Notes under the pieces: model-generated | Database searches by the model: none | The model's input: only the letters and a program-made list of their open reading frames with translations | What the model was told of the DNA's origin: nothing | Translations under genes and position numbers: made by a program | Source: WLMZ01 sp031410915 | GTDB lineage: Bacteria; Actinomycetota; Acidimicrobiia; Acidimicrobiales; Ilumatobacteraceae | Reading direction: 5' to 3' | NCBI GenBank assembly: GCA_031410915.1 | Contig: JANNZY010000158.1 | Span: 1-64,000, forward strand | Length of the DNA: 64,000 nucleotides | Shown: positions 26,681 to 34,791 of the stretch, in pieces | Layout: every line of letters starts with the position of its first letter | Numbering within the stretch: position 1 is the stretch's first letter

Positions 26681-27663
26681 CAACGTCACCCGCAACACCG
26701 CACGTGATCGAGGTCCGCGACCTGTGCAAGACCTACAACGGCAAGGTCGTCATCGACCACCTCTCATTCACCGTTCAGCCCGGTGTGGTGACCGGGTTCC
26801 TCGGCCCGAACGGTGCCGGCAAGTCGACCACGATGCGACTCATCGTCGGACTCGACCGACCGACCTCGGGGGATGCCCTGATCGGCGGTGTCCGCTACGT
26901 GGATCTCGTGAGGCCGTTGACGGTGGTCGGGGCGCTCCTGGACGCCGGCGCAACCCACAAGGGCCGCTCCGCGTTCGACCACCTGCTCTACCTCGCTCAA
27001 ACCCAGGGCATCGTGCGCCGACGCGTCGATGAGGTGCTCGACCTCGTTGGTTTGCACGACGTCGCCCACGAGCGTGCCGGCAGCTTCTCCCTCGGCATGG
27101 GTCAACGCCTCGGCCTCGCCGCTGCGTTGCTGGGCGACCCGCAGGTGCTGATCCTCGACGAACCCGTCAACGGGCTCGACCCGGACGGGATCATGTGGAT
27201 CCGCAACCTCGTCATCGACCTTGCCGGCCAAGGCCGCACCATCTTGATCTCCAGCCACCTGATGAGCGAGATGGCCGCCACCGCGACCGACCTGATCGTG
27301 ATCGGCCGCGGTCGCCTCATCGCCGCATGCACCACCGACGAGTTCATCGAACGCTCGTCGAAGCGGTCGGTGCTCGTCAAGTCGCCCGATGCAGCAGCGC
27401 TGAGCGATCTGATCGCCGCCGCCGGCGGACATGTCGACGCCGAAGCCGACGGTGACCTCATCGTCCACCTGATCGACGCCGCACACATCGGGGCCCTCGC
27501 CTCCAAGGCCGGGCTCGAGCTGCACGAGCTCACCCCACAACTCGCATCCCTGGAGGACGCCTTCATGGAACAGACCCACACCAGCACCGAATTCGGAGGC
27601 CACGCTGCCGCCCCCGGCGACCGTGAACCCGTGACAGCTGCATCTTCGGGAGCACGCTCATGA
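26677..27663 (+). CDS. ABC transporter ATP-binding protein (BcrA/DrrA type)
   Basis: A 328-residue ATPase, paralogous to the one at 22020. Walker A GFLGPNGAGKSTTMRLI, signature FSLGMGQRLGLAAALLG, Walker B VLILDEPVNGLDPDGI and H-loop LISSHLMSEMA are all intact. The C-terminal 40 residues form a divergent tail ending beyond LEDAFMEQTH, typical of daunorubicin-type exporters. It overlaps both neighbours by ATGA junctions and pairs with the permease at 27660. Confidence 0.92.
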   Translation: MTTSPATPHVIEVRDLCKTYNGKVVIDHLSFTVQPGVVTGFLGPNGAGKSTTMRLIVGLDRPTSGDALIGGVRYVDLVRPLTVVGALLDAGATHKGRSAFDHLLYLAQTQGIVRRRVDEVLDLVGLHDVAHERAGSFSLGMGQRLGLAAALLGDPQVLILDEPVNGLDPDGIMWIRNLVIDLAGQGRTILISSHLMSEMAATATDLIVIGRGRLIAACTTDEFIERSSKRSVLVKSPDAAALSDLIAAAGGHVDAEADGDLIVHLIDAAHIGALASKAGLELHELTPQLASLEDAFMEQTHTSTEFGGHAAAPGDREPVTAASSGARS

Positions 27664-28490
27664 CCGTCACCGTCGACCTCCCCACCAGACTCGATCCGCC
27701 CACCGTCGTCGACATCGGTGGGCTGCTCCGGTCGGAGTGGACCAAGATCCGCTCGTTGCGCTCGAGCGTGACTGCGCTCGTGCTCCTCGTGGTCGTGACG
27801 ATCGGGTTCACGGCGCTGTTCGTCGGGCTGACCGTCGGCCAGTGGGACCAGCTCGCACCCGTCCAGGAGCTGACCTACCGACTCGACCCGACCCGGCTGA
27901 TCCTCGGCGCCGGGTTCCAGCTGAGCCAGCTCGCGGTCTGCGTCCTCGGGGTGCTGGTGATCGCGAACGAGTACTCCAGCGGCACCATCCGCTCCAGCCT
28001 GCTCGCCGTGCCCAGGCGGACGCCGATGCTGCTCGCCAAAGCAGCGGTGTTCGCAGTCGTCGTGTTCGTCGTCAGCGAGGTCGCCGCGTTCGGCGCCTTC
28101 GCGATCGGTGCACCGATCCTGCACTCCAAGGTCGCAGTCGGCATCGGTGACCCGGGCGTGCTCGGCGCCATCCTCGGCGCCGGTCTCTACGGGGCCGTGC
28201 TCGGCGTGTTCTCGATCGCGATCGGGGCGATCGTCCGGCACACCGCCGGTGGCATCGCCGGGATCATCGCGTTCGTGCTCGTGCTCGCACCATTGACGCA
28301 ACTGATCCCCGGGAGCATCGGCGACCACGTGTTCGCCTACCTGCCGACGAGCGCCGGTCAGCTGATGGTGAACGCCCGACAGGGCCCCGACGACCTGCTC
28401 ACCCCCTGGCAAGGCTTCGGCGTCATGTGCCTGTGGACGACCGTTCTGATGCTGCTCGCCAACTTCCTGATGCGACGTCGAGATGCCTGA
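27660..28490 (+). CDS. ABC-2 type permease
   Basis: A 276-residue permease with six hydrophobic segments, for example LVLLVVVTIGFTALFVGLTV, LAVCVLGVLVIANEYSSGTI and GLYGAVLGVFSIAIGAIV. The SEWTKIRSLRSSVTAL start and the motif ANEYSSGTIRSSLLAVPRR are characteristic of ABC-2 family permeases in actinobacteria. Coupled to the ATPase by ATGA overlap. A 12-bp palindrome follows before the next gene, which may allow partial termination. Confidence 0.88.
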   Translation: MTVTVDLPTRLDPPTVVDIGGLLRSEWTKIRSLRSSVTALVLLVVVTIGFTALFVGLTVGQWDQLAPVQELTYRLDPTRLILGAGFQLSQLAVCVLGVLVIANEYSSGTIRSSLLAVPRRTPMLLAKAAVFAVVVFVVSEVAAFGAFAIGAPILHSKVAVGIGDPGVLGAILGAGLYGAVLGVFSIAIGAIVRHTAGGIAGIIAFVLVLAPLTQLIPGSIGDHVFAYLPTSAGQLMVNARQGPDDLLTPWQGFGVMCLWTTVLMLLANFLMRRRDA

Positions 28491-28492
28491 AC

Positions 28493-28504
28493 CGAAAGCT
28501 TTCG
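28493..28504. repeat. 12-bp perfect palindrome
   Basis: CGAAAGCTTTCG lies in the 18-bp gap between permease stop and the Acg-like gene. It may be a protein site or a very small hairpin; nothing else supports either. Confidence 0.3.
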
Positions 28505-28508
28505 ACTG

Positions 28509-29759
28509 ATGACCTCTCTCACCGCTTCACCTGCCGTCGACACTGCACCGTCGCGTGAACGACCGACCCCACCACCAGTCGACGGGACCGGACCGATGAC
28601 ACGTCGCACCATGCTGCATCACATCGGTGTCGGTGCGGCCACTGTCGTCGTCGCCGGCGTCGGCGTGGGCAGCTACCGCGTGTTCGACAACGGCGTCCTC
28701 GACGCTGGGCACGGCACCGCATACGACCCGTGGACGAACTGGCGCGACGACACGACGCCGCTCGGCACGGTCGCCGCGGCGATCCTCGCCGCCAATCCGC
28801 ACAACACCCAACCATGGATGTTCCACGTCACCGCCGGCGCCGTCGAGATGTTCACCGACCCGGCACGGCGAACCGGGGTACTCGACGCGCTCGACCGCGA
28901 GCACCACATCGGCCTCGGATGCGCGCTCGAGAACCTCGTCCTCGCCGCCTCGTCCCGCGGCCTGCGGCCCACCGTGACACTGCTCCCCGACGCCTCAGAC
29001 CCGACGCACGTCGCGACGGTCTCCTTCACTGACGCACCGACGAGCGTGTCGGACCTCCACGACGCGATCGATCGCCGACACACCAACCGCGGCCCGTACA
29101 CCGACGAGGCCGTCGCAGACGACGTCGTATCCGCCCTCGGCTCGCTCACCGCTGGGCTCGACCGGATCAGCGTCCAGTGGTTCACCACAACGGCGGACCG
29201 AGAGACGCTCGGCGCGCTGATCATCGAAGCGACCCAGGCGATCGTCAACGACGATGAGCAGTCGACGGAATCCTTCGCCTGGTTCCGCAACAACCGCGAC
29301 GACATCGACACGCACATGGACGGCCTCACCCTCGACGCCCAGGGCCTCAGCCCGCTGGTGCTCGCCGCCGCCAAGATCCTCCCGGCGACCTCGCGCACCG
29401 CCGGCGACAGCTTCTGGCTCGACCAGACCCGCACCGTGCACACTGCGACCGCTGCCGCCTACGGCGTCATCACCGTGCCCGAACCCGACGACCGCGCCGC
29501 GCAACTGAACGGGGGAAGGCTCCTGCAACGCATCCATCTCGCCGCCACCGTCGCCGGCCTCGGCCTGCAACACATGAACCAGATCACCGAACGCATCGAC
29601 CGCGACGCTCAACTCGGAACCACCTCGACCCTCGCTGCTGGGATGGACGCGCTGCTCGACCAACCCGACCGACATGCGTTGTCCACGTTCCGCCTCGGAC
29701 ACCCGGTGCGAGCCGGCCGACCCAGCCCCCGCCGCCCCGTCATCGCGGTGACCCGGTGA
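28509..29759 (+). CDS. Acg-family FMN-binding (nitroreductase-fold) protein with TAT-like leader
   Basis: A 416-residue nitroreductase-fold protein. A twin-arginine-like leader (MTRRTMLHHIGVGAATVVVA, residues 30-49) suggests export or membrane anchoring. The domain starts LAANPHNTQPWMFHV, the Acg-family FMN motif, and continues HIGLGCALENLVLAA and RRHTNRGPYTDEA. A C-terminal RIHLAATVAGLGLQHMNQIT completes the fold. Mycobacterial Acg proteins bind and sequester FMN and lack nitroreductase turnover, so a storage or sensing role is possible. It follows the exporter genes closely and its stop overlaps the next gene (GTGA). Confidence 0.85.
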   Translation: MTSLTASPAVDTAPSRERPTPPPVDGTGPMTRRTMLHHIGVGAATVVVAGVGVGSYRVFDNGVLDAGHGTAYDPWTNWRDDTTPLGTVAAAILAANPHNTQPWMFHVTAGAVEMFTDPARRTGVLDALDREHHIGLGCALENLVLAASSRGLRPTVTLLPDASDPTHVATVSFTDAPTSVSDLHDAIDRRHTNRGPYTDEAVADDVVSALGSLTAGLDRISVQWFTTTADRETLGALIIEATQAIVNDDEQSTESFAWFRNNRDDIDTHMDGLTLDAQGLSPLVLAAAKILPATSRTAGDSFWLDQTRTVHTATAAAYGVITVPEPDDRAAQLNGGRLLQRIHLAATVAGLGLQHMNQITERIDRDAQLGTTSTLAAGMDALLDQPDRHALSTFRLGHPVRAGRPSPRRPVIAVTR

Positions 29760-30475
29760 TCCGCTCACGCTCGCAGCACCTGACTCTCGCGGGCCGACTT
29801 GCAACAATCGGCGGAATTCTCGGGATCGTCGCCGGAGTCGCCCAAGCGACCATCGGGAGCCGCATCCCCGACTGGTCCGGCAACAAGCATCAACCCGTCG
29901 GGCTCGGCCTGCTCACCATCGCGCTCAGCGCGGGCACCCTCGTCGCCGTGCGACGGTTGAACGCTGCTACAGCGCCTCGCGACCGGATGATCGTGCCCGT
30001 CACCATCTGGCTCGCCATCGTCGCCGGCGTGTGCTCCACCACGGTCGGCCGGCTCTGGGTCGTTCCCGGATTGCTGCTGATCGCCGCAGCTGGCGTCACG
30101 CTCGCCGCGTGTGGATGGCACCGATTCCGGTCTGCGGTCGCGACCAACTGGCTCCGCAGTCTCCTCGGGATCCTCGGCGCGCTCGAGTTGCTGATGGCGG
30201 TCAGCGCAGCACCGATCACCACGATCGCCGCCGGGGCCCTCGCCGGTATCGCCCTGATCGCTGCTGCAGTGCTGGCCAGAGCAGACCGGCGACTGATCGT
30301 CAACGGTCTCATCGCGGCCACACTGCCGTTCGCGATCGCCACCTGGTGGGCCATCATTCCCCCGCTGCTCACAGTCGTCGCGTTCGTGATCGGCGTGGCG
30401 ACCACCCGTGGCGCCGAGACACGCATCGGCGCCATCGACGTGACACCATCCGCGCCCCACCCGCTCGGCACCTGA
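29756..30475 (+). CDS. Hypothetical membrane protein
   Basis: A 239-residue protein with about seven helices (LATIGGILGIVAGVAQATIG, VTIWLAIVAGVCSTTVGRLW, LLGILGALELLMAVSAAPIT, and others) and no family I recognise. GTG 29756 overlaps the Acg-like stop codon, so it is translationally coupled to it and is the last gene of the run that begins at 24658. Its role probably relates to that redox/export unit, but nothing specific is shown. Confidence 0.7.
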   Translation: MIRSRSQHLTLAGRLATIGGILGIVAGVAQATIGSRIPDWSGNKHQPVGLGLLTIALSAGTLVAVRRLNAATAPRDRMIVPVTIWLAIVAGVCSTTVGRLWVVPGLLLIAAAGVTLAACGWHRFRSAVATNWLRSLLGILGALELLMAVSAAPITTIAAGALAGIALIAAAVLARADRRLIVNGLIAATLPFAIATWWAIIPPLLTVVAFVIGVATTRGAETRIGAIDVTPSAPHPLGT

Positions 30476-30797
30476 TGGGCACCGTCGAGGTCGTCCGGAT
30501 ACCACTGGGTGCCGGCCAGCACGTCGTTGGCAGCGGCGGCCTCGAACGAGTCAACGCAGAGCGCCGTGCGGTCGGTCGGTGTCGACGACGGCGAAGTGAC
30601 CTCTTCGTCGGTCGAGCCCCCAAGGAAGATGCCACCGCCGGTAGAGGGGCACCGAGACGACACCGGCACATCCGCCGAGCTGACCTTCAACGACGAGCAC
30701 GAGCTCGTCGACTTCTTCTCCGACGACCGCCGCCTTGGATCGGCTTCGGCACACACTCACGCGGTGCTGCGCGCTGACGAAGTCGCCGATCTGGACT
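30476..30797. other. Non-coding stretch between convergent genes
   Basis: This 322-bp stretch separates the last gene of the redox operon from the convergent TetR gene. Short frames exist on both strands, with low-complexity or acidic segments (FNDEHELVDFFSDDRRLGS on the plus strand), but none has a start with ribosome site or family match. It may hold a decayed gene. Confidence 0.35.
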
Positions 30798-31436
30798 CTA
30801 GACACTGAGGTCGAAGAGTTCGGCGAGGATCGCCCGCTCAATCCACGCTGCCCATTGCTTCCTGTTCCAGCCTCGTTCGAGGACGATCGTGCGGTACAGG
30901 TCCGGGCCGATGAGCACGTACAAGACGTCCGCCCCCCGATCGCGACTCACCCCGCGACGCAGCTTCGCCTTACGGGCCAGCCCGTCGACGATCTCGCCCA
31001 TGCCGTGGAGGCGGAGTTCTTCGCCGTGTCGCCACACGTCGCCAGCGGGGTCCCCCGTGACGGCCAGGAAGGCGGGAACCATCGGTGCGACACGAGCGAG
31101 GATGGTTGCGATGCCGGTGACGAGTGTATGGACCGCCTTCCGAATGTCCGGCTCGGCCATGACTGCGCGGTACCACGGCTGCATCGGCGGCGGCGTCGGA
31201 TCGTCGCCGAGCACGGTGCGTTCGTGTACGGCTTGAATCAACTCGTCTTTTGTGTGGAACGTGAAGTACAGCGTCTGAACCGCCACACCTGCTCGCTCGG
31301 CGATCGCATCCATCTTGGCCGCCCGGAATCCGAGCTCGCAGAACAACTCGTAGGCGGCGTCGAGCATGCGCAAACGCGTGCGCGCCGCCTGCTCGCGGCG
31401 GGTCGGCTTCCTGGTCTGGGTCTTGACAGCAGCCAT
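30798..31436 (-). CDS. TetR-family regulator divergent from cupin gene
   Basis: A 212-residue TetR protein with HTH at about residues 18-62 (ARTRLRMLDAAYELFCELGF, then AERAGVAVQTLYFTFHTKDE). The C-terminal ligand domain ends DLYRTIVLERGWNRKQWAAW, usual for the family. On the reverse strand a -10-like TAGAGT begins 13 nt before the ATG, so it is likely leaderless. It faces the cupin gene across an 81-bp spacer filled by five 13-bp repeats, its probable operator array. Confidence 0.9.
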   Translation of the reverse strand: MAAVKTQTRKPTRREQAARTRLRMLDAAYELFCELGFRAAKMDAIAERAGVAVQTLYFTFHTKDELIQAVHERTVLGDDPTPPPMQPWYRAVMAEPDIRKAVHTLVTGIATILARVAPMVPAFLAVTGDPAGDVWRHGEELRLHGMGEIVDGLARKAKLRRGVSRDRGADVLYVLIGPDLYRTIVLERGWNRKQWAAWIERAILAELFDLSV

Positions 31437-31443
31437 CGCCTGG

Positions 31444-31449
31444 ACTCTA
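31444..31449 (-). promoter_or_regulatory. -10 box of leaderless TetR gene
   Basis: TAGAGT on the reverse strand lies 13 nt before the TetR ATG (31436) and shares its first base with the edge of the 13-bp repeat array, so protein bound to the array would interfere with this promoter. Confidence 0.45.
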
Positions 31450-31513
31450 CTAGTGGTGTTGACTAGTGGTCTTAACTAGTGATAAGCACTAGTGAACGCC
31501 ACTGGTGAAGGAG
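31449..31513. repeat. Five tandem 13-bp ACTAGTG repeats
   Basis: Five units of exactly 13 bp start with ACTAGTGGT, ACTAGTGGT, ACTAGTGAT, ACTAGTGAA and ACTGGTGAA. The first six bases ACTAGT are self-complementary. The array fills the divergent TetR/cupin promoter region; the fifth unit ends in the AAGGAG ribosome site of the cupin gene. This is best read as a multi-site operator. Confidence 0.75.
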
Positions 31514-31517
31514 CATC

Positions 31518-31958
31518 ATGAGCGCATTTCAGTCCGTGCCCGTTCGGTGGGGTCAGGGCGAGGCCATCCCAGGGACGCCATTCCGCATTGCAGTTCCGGC
31601 CGAGGCCACCGATGGACACGCCGTCTGCATCACCGTCGACATGCCTCCCGGCGTGATCGTGGATGAGCACACCCATTCCGACGAGGATCAGATCTGCATC
31701 GTGGTCGGCGGCCGGTTGGGTTGCCGCGTCGGCGGAGTCGAGTCGATCCTCGGCGTCGGCGACCTGCAAGTGCTACCTCGCGCCGTGCCGCATGCCCTGT
31801 GGAACGCGGGCGACGAGTTCGTTCGCCTGGTCGAGTTCTACACGCCGCCGGGCATGGAGCACCACTTCATTCGCGCCGGCGCGCGGGCCCTCGCCGACGG
31901 CACCAACGAGGCTTACCACGACCACGACGACGCTTCACTGCGTGGTTCGACGCGCTGA
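31518..31958 (+). CDS. Cupin-domain protein
   Basis: A 146-residue single cupin. Motif 1 reads VDEHTHSDEDQICIVVGGRL (two histidines and an acidic residue of a metal site) and motif 2 reads LPRAVPHALWNAGDE. It may be a small metal-dependent enzyme or a ligand-binding protein. The ribosome site AAGGAG is part of the last operator repeat, so binding there could also affect initiation. It is the only candidate target of the divergent TetR. Confidence 0.85.
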   Translation: MSAFQSVPVRWGQGEAIPGTPFRIAVPAEATDGHAVCITVDMPPGVIVDEHTHSDEDQICIVVGGRLGCRVGGVESILGVGDLQVLPRAVPHALWNAGDEFVRLVEFYTPPGMEHHFIRAGARALADGTNEAYHDHDDASLRGSTR

Positions 31959-32257
31959 CCAGTTTGAGGTATCGACGGTAAAGGGCCGACAAGGGCCGAC
32001 ATCCCGACGCCGGCGAAGCTCGCGATGTCCGAAGCCCCGCGAAGTCCGGGTGGACCTACGTGAAGATCGTGTGGCGACCCACCGAGACGTCTACAAGCTC
32101 ACCTATCGTCGCGGATCCAGCGACATCCTCGTCATGCTCGCCGAGCAACTGAAGATGTCGTGGTCGGCCTGGCTCGCAGCCCGTGGAGGCGATCCACACC
32201 GTCTGGATCAGCGTGGACGGGTGGTCCGCTCAAGGTCCGTCCTTGTTCGTGTGCTTG
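31959..32257. other. Intergenic region with 10-bp direct repeat
   Basis: AAGGGCCGAC occurs twice in tandem (31981-31990 and 31991-32000). A short frame carrying YKLTYRRGSSDILVMLAEQL looks weakly protein-like but has no start or family; it may be gene debris. Nothing else is seen. Confidence 0.35.
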
Positions 32258-33931
32258 TCAGTCAGTGGTGGTCGTGGTGACCTCGACGAGCACACGGCCG
32301 GTCGAGGGGTCGACGGTCACGAGCGCGCCGTCGGGGATGTGGCTGGTGGCGTTGGCGACCCTGACCACCGCAGGGATGCCGTACTCGCGACAGCAGATGG
32401 CGGTGTGGCTCATGAGACCGCCGACCTCGGTCACCACCGCCGAGGCGACCGGCATGACGGCTTCGAAGGCCGGGGTCGTCAGTGTGGTGACGAGGACATC
32501 GCCGGGCTGCAGCCTGACCAGCGCGTCCTCGGCATCGGCAGCGACGCACGCGCGGCCGGTATACGGCTCGGTGCCGATCCCGATGCCGTCGCCGGACCAG
32601 TCGGCCTCATCACGGCGCTCGCCCTGTAGGGCGGCCTCGAGCTCGAACTCGAGCAGGATCGCTCCGAGCAACTCGGCAACGGGTGCGGGGAACAGTCCGG
32701 GGTCGGGTGGTGGGCCCTCGTCCTGTCCGAGGTGCACGGGTGCGCCGTCGGCATCGGCCGCATCGAGGAGTGCGGTCCGGGATGCCGCGACGTCGGACAG
32801 GGCGGCGTCGCCGGCCAGTGCGCGGGCGATCTCGTCCTCGCCAAGCGCGAATACGTGGGTCTCGTCGACGAGCAGACTACGCGCGGCCAGTCGGCGTCCG
32901 CACTCGATCAGGGCTCGGCGGACGAGCCCCGCCGGCCACATGAAGGTCAGCGCCACGTTGTCGTCCCTGATGCCGTAGCACCGGCGGGCATCGTCGAGCA
33001 GATCATCAAATCGACGTCGGTCGGCGACCGGGATCCGCTCGCGCACAGTATCCACGTCGGGAACCGGCACCGACGCCGAAGCGCTCGCCGCAGCGTTGAT
33101 CGCCTGAACGAGCAGGTCCGGTAACTCGATCAGGGTGAGACCTCGCGGCGAGTACTGCGTGACAGCGCGCCACCCGTGGTCGGCCAGATAGGAGTCGAGG
33201 GCCTGACCGGCGTCGGGCCCGGCGGCGCGCACGTCGCCGAGCGTCGTCGGCACGACACCGGCAGCCGCGCACGCGCCGGCGATGGCCGCCAAGCCTGCAG
33301 CGGAGGCCGTGGACGCCGGCGAGTGCCCGCCGAGGAGCGCGAAGGTCTTGGTATCGTCGATTCCCCACGATCGGCAGGCCTGCACCAGGCGCCCGACGGG
33401 CAGGTTGTGCACCGGAATCAGCCCCAGGTGCATTGCGATTCCCCGCTCGAAGTGGTCGGCGCTGCGTCGCAGGTGGTCGACCAGCGCGTGATCGTCGAGC
33501 TGTTCGAGTGGCTCGGCCTGCAGCGCTCGGCAGGTGGCGAGCATCTCCGGTCGGTCGTGCTCCTCCCAGCGCCGGCGGTCCTTGTGCCACAGCCTCTGCT
33601 CGATTGCCCGGCGAGCGGCCTTGGTGCGCCGCCGAAGCTCCGGGTGCAGCCGCGCGAGCAGTTTCAGAACGAGGTCCGGCGGCGGCGTGCTCGGCTTCCC
33701 CGGGCGTGGCTCCGGTGCGCCGACGGGGCGCATGCGGGCGTAGCAGTGGTCGTTCACGAAGCGGACGTCGAGGTGATCGATGGGCAGGCCGTACCGTGCT
33801 GCAGCGCCGGCAAAGCCGTCGCGGAACGCACGCGGTACCCGGTGCTGGAAGGTGCGTGGCTGGCCGCCCCGCACGTGCAGTGTCTCGAGCTCCCAGAGTC
33901 CCCCTCCCGGGGCAGTCCAATCGATCGTCAT
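32258..33931 (-). CDS. PEP-utilising-enzyme mobile-domain protein
   Basis: A 557-residue protein whose C-terminal 80 residues are a PEP-utiliser swivelling domain: DVLVTTLTTPAFEAVMPVAS, VVTEVGGLMSHTAICCREYG and IPAVV, with the phosphocarrier histidine near residue 509. Relatives such as PEP synthase and rifampin phosphotransferase carry an N-terminal ATP-grasp domain, but no glycine-rich ATP motif is visible in the first 450 residues here. They are helical, with HLGLIPVHNLPVGRLV and AGVVPTTLGDVRA. The ATG at 33931 overlaps the TetR stop (ATGA), so the two form an operon. Activity is uncertain: a phosphotransfer partner or a new enzyme are both possible. Confidence 0.75.
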   Translation of the reverse strand: MTIDWTAPGGGLWELETLHVRGGQPRTFQHRVPRAFRDGFAGAAARYGLPIDHLDVRFVNDHCYARMRPVGAPEPRPGKPSTPPPDLVLKLLARLHPELRRRTKAARRAIEQRLWHKDRRRWEEHDRPEMLATCRALQAEPLEQLDDHALVDHLRRSADHFERGIAMHLGLIPVHNLPVGRLVQACRSWGIDDTKTFALLGGHSPASTASAAGLAAIAGACAAAGVVPTTLGDVRAAGPDAGQALDSYLADHGWRAVTQYSPRGLTLIELPDLLVQAINAAASASASVPVPDVDTVRERIPVADRRRFDDLLDDARRCYGIRDDNVALTFMWPAGLVRRALIECGRRLAARSLLVDETHVFALGEDEIARALAGDAALSDVAASRTALLDAADADGAPVHLGQDEGPPPDPGLFPAPVAELLGAILLEFELEAALQGERRDEADWSGDGIGIGTEPYTGRACVAADAEDALVRLQPGDVLVTTLTTPAFEAVMPVASAVVTEVGGLMSHTAICCREYGIPAVVRVANATSHIPDGALVTVDPSTGRVLVEVTTTTTD

Positions 33932-34539
33932 CGTTGCTCCCTTCGAGCCGCGTCGGCGAGAGCTGCAATGGACCATCCGATCGCAGCGCTCGCATCGTCG
34001 GCGTCGAGCCCTGCGTAGTCCTTGAGCCACAGCACAGTGCGGGCCGACGTGACGAGGTGCAGCACCGAGACGATCAGGTGAACCCGGTCCTCTGGTAGCC
34101 CGGCGAGCTCATCGGCGAAGGCGGACACGAACGCCTGCCGGCGCGCTTGCGCGCCGCTCTGGTGCGCCGTGCGGCCTGCGATCGTGGCGAACAGAGCGCG
34201 GTAGAGCGGCTCGAGCTCGTAGACGGCCCGCACCGCATCGCTGACCGAAGCGTCAAACTCGTCGCGGCTCGTCGGCGGCAAGCCGGCGATCTCGGCGAAG
34301 CGCTCCTTGATGGCGTCGACGACGCCCACGAGCAGGTCCTCCTTGGTGGGGAAGGACCGGTAGACGGTCCGAAGCGAGACGCCGGCCCGCTCAGCGACGT
34401 CCTGCATTCCGAACACTCCAGGATCGGTCCCCTGCAGCAGATCGATGGCGGCGTCGACGACCCGCTCGTGGGTTGCCGCAGCTTGCTCGGCTCGCAACGG
34501 GCTCGTGTAACTTCTCGAGCTGTTCATGACATACATCAT
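33928..34539 (-). CDS. TetR-family regulator of the PEP-utiliser operon
   Basis: A 203-residue TetR protein. The HTH spans about residues 18-66 (ATHERVVDAAIDLLQGTDPG, then AERAGVSLRTVYRSFPTKED). The ligand domain includes HLIVSVLHLVTSARTVLWLK. The start region holds several ATGs (34539, 34536) inside a 25-bp palindrome, which fits autorepression. Downstream it is coupled by ATGA overlap to the PEP-utiliser gene, its likely target. Confidence 0.9.
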   Translation of the reverse strand: MMYVMNSSRSYTSPLRAEQAAATHERVVDAAIDLLQGTDPGVFGMQDVAERAGVSLRTVYRSFPTKEDLLVGVVDAIKERFAEIAGLPPTSRDEFDASVSDAVRAVYELEPLYRALFATIAGRTAHQSGAQARRQAFVSAFADELAGLPEDRVHLIVSVLHLVTSARTVLWLKDYAGLDADDASAAIGWSIAALADAARREQR

Positions 34540-34556
34540 GACATGAATACACGATA
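34523..34556 (-). promoter_or_regulatory. TetR start-site operator and -10 box
   Basis: A 25-bp imperfect palindrome runs from TTCATG (34523-34528) to CATGAA (34542-34547) and covers the TetR start codon. A reverse-strand -10-like TATCGT (34556-34551) lies just before it, predicting a leader of only about five bases. The layout repeats that of the TetR gene at 15506. Confidence 0.55.
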
Positions 34557-34741
34557 GGTGTCAAGTCCACAAGGACCGCGTCAAGTCCAAGTGAGACCGT
34601 GCGACGAGGCCCATCGCGACAGCGACCCATTGCTCATCACGATCGTCGATTGCCGATGGTCTGACGAGCGATCGAAGGGCGCTGATCCACTCGCTGGTGC
34701 CAGAATCTGCGGCTCGAACGCAGATCACCGTCGCCACACTC

Positions 34742-34759
34742 TGACAGTGAACACTGTCA
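34742..34759 (+). promoter_or_regulatory. 18-bp perfect dyad upstream of MerR gene
   Basis: TGACAGTG-AA-CACTGTCA is a perfect inverted repeat. Its centre is about 41 bp before the MerR start codon, so it covers the -35 region if the transcript is leaderless. MerR proteins bind dyads of about this size; autoregulation is inferred. Confidence 0.55.
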
Positions 34760-34791
34760 CGTCCCGCGGTGGTTGTGGTTGACTGACTCGC

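Noticed and set aside
31449..31513. 13-bp repeats as a CRISPR array
   Set aside because: Units are contiguous, far too short and without spacers or cas genes; they fit an operator array.
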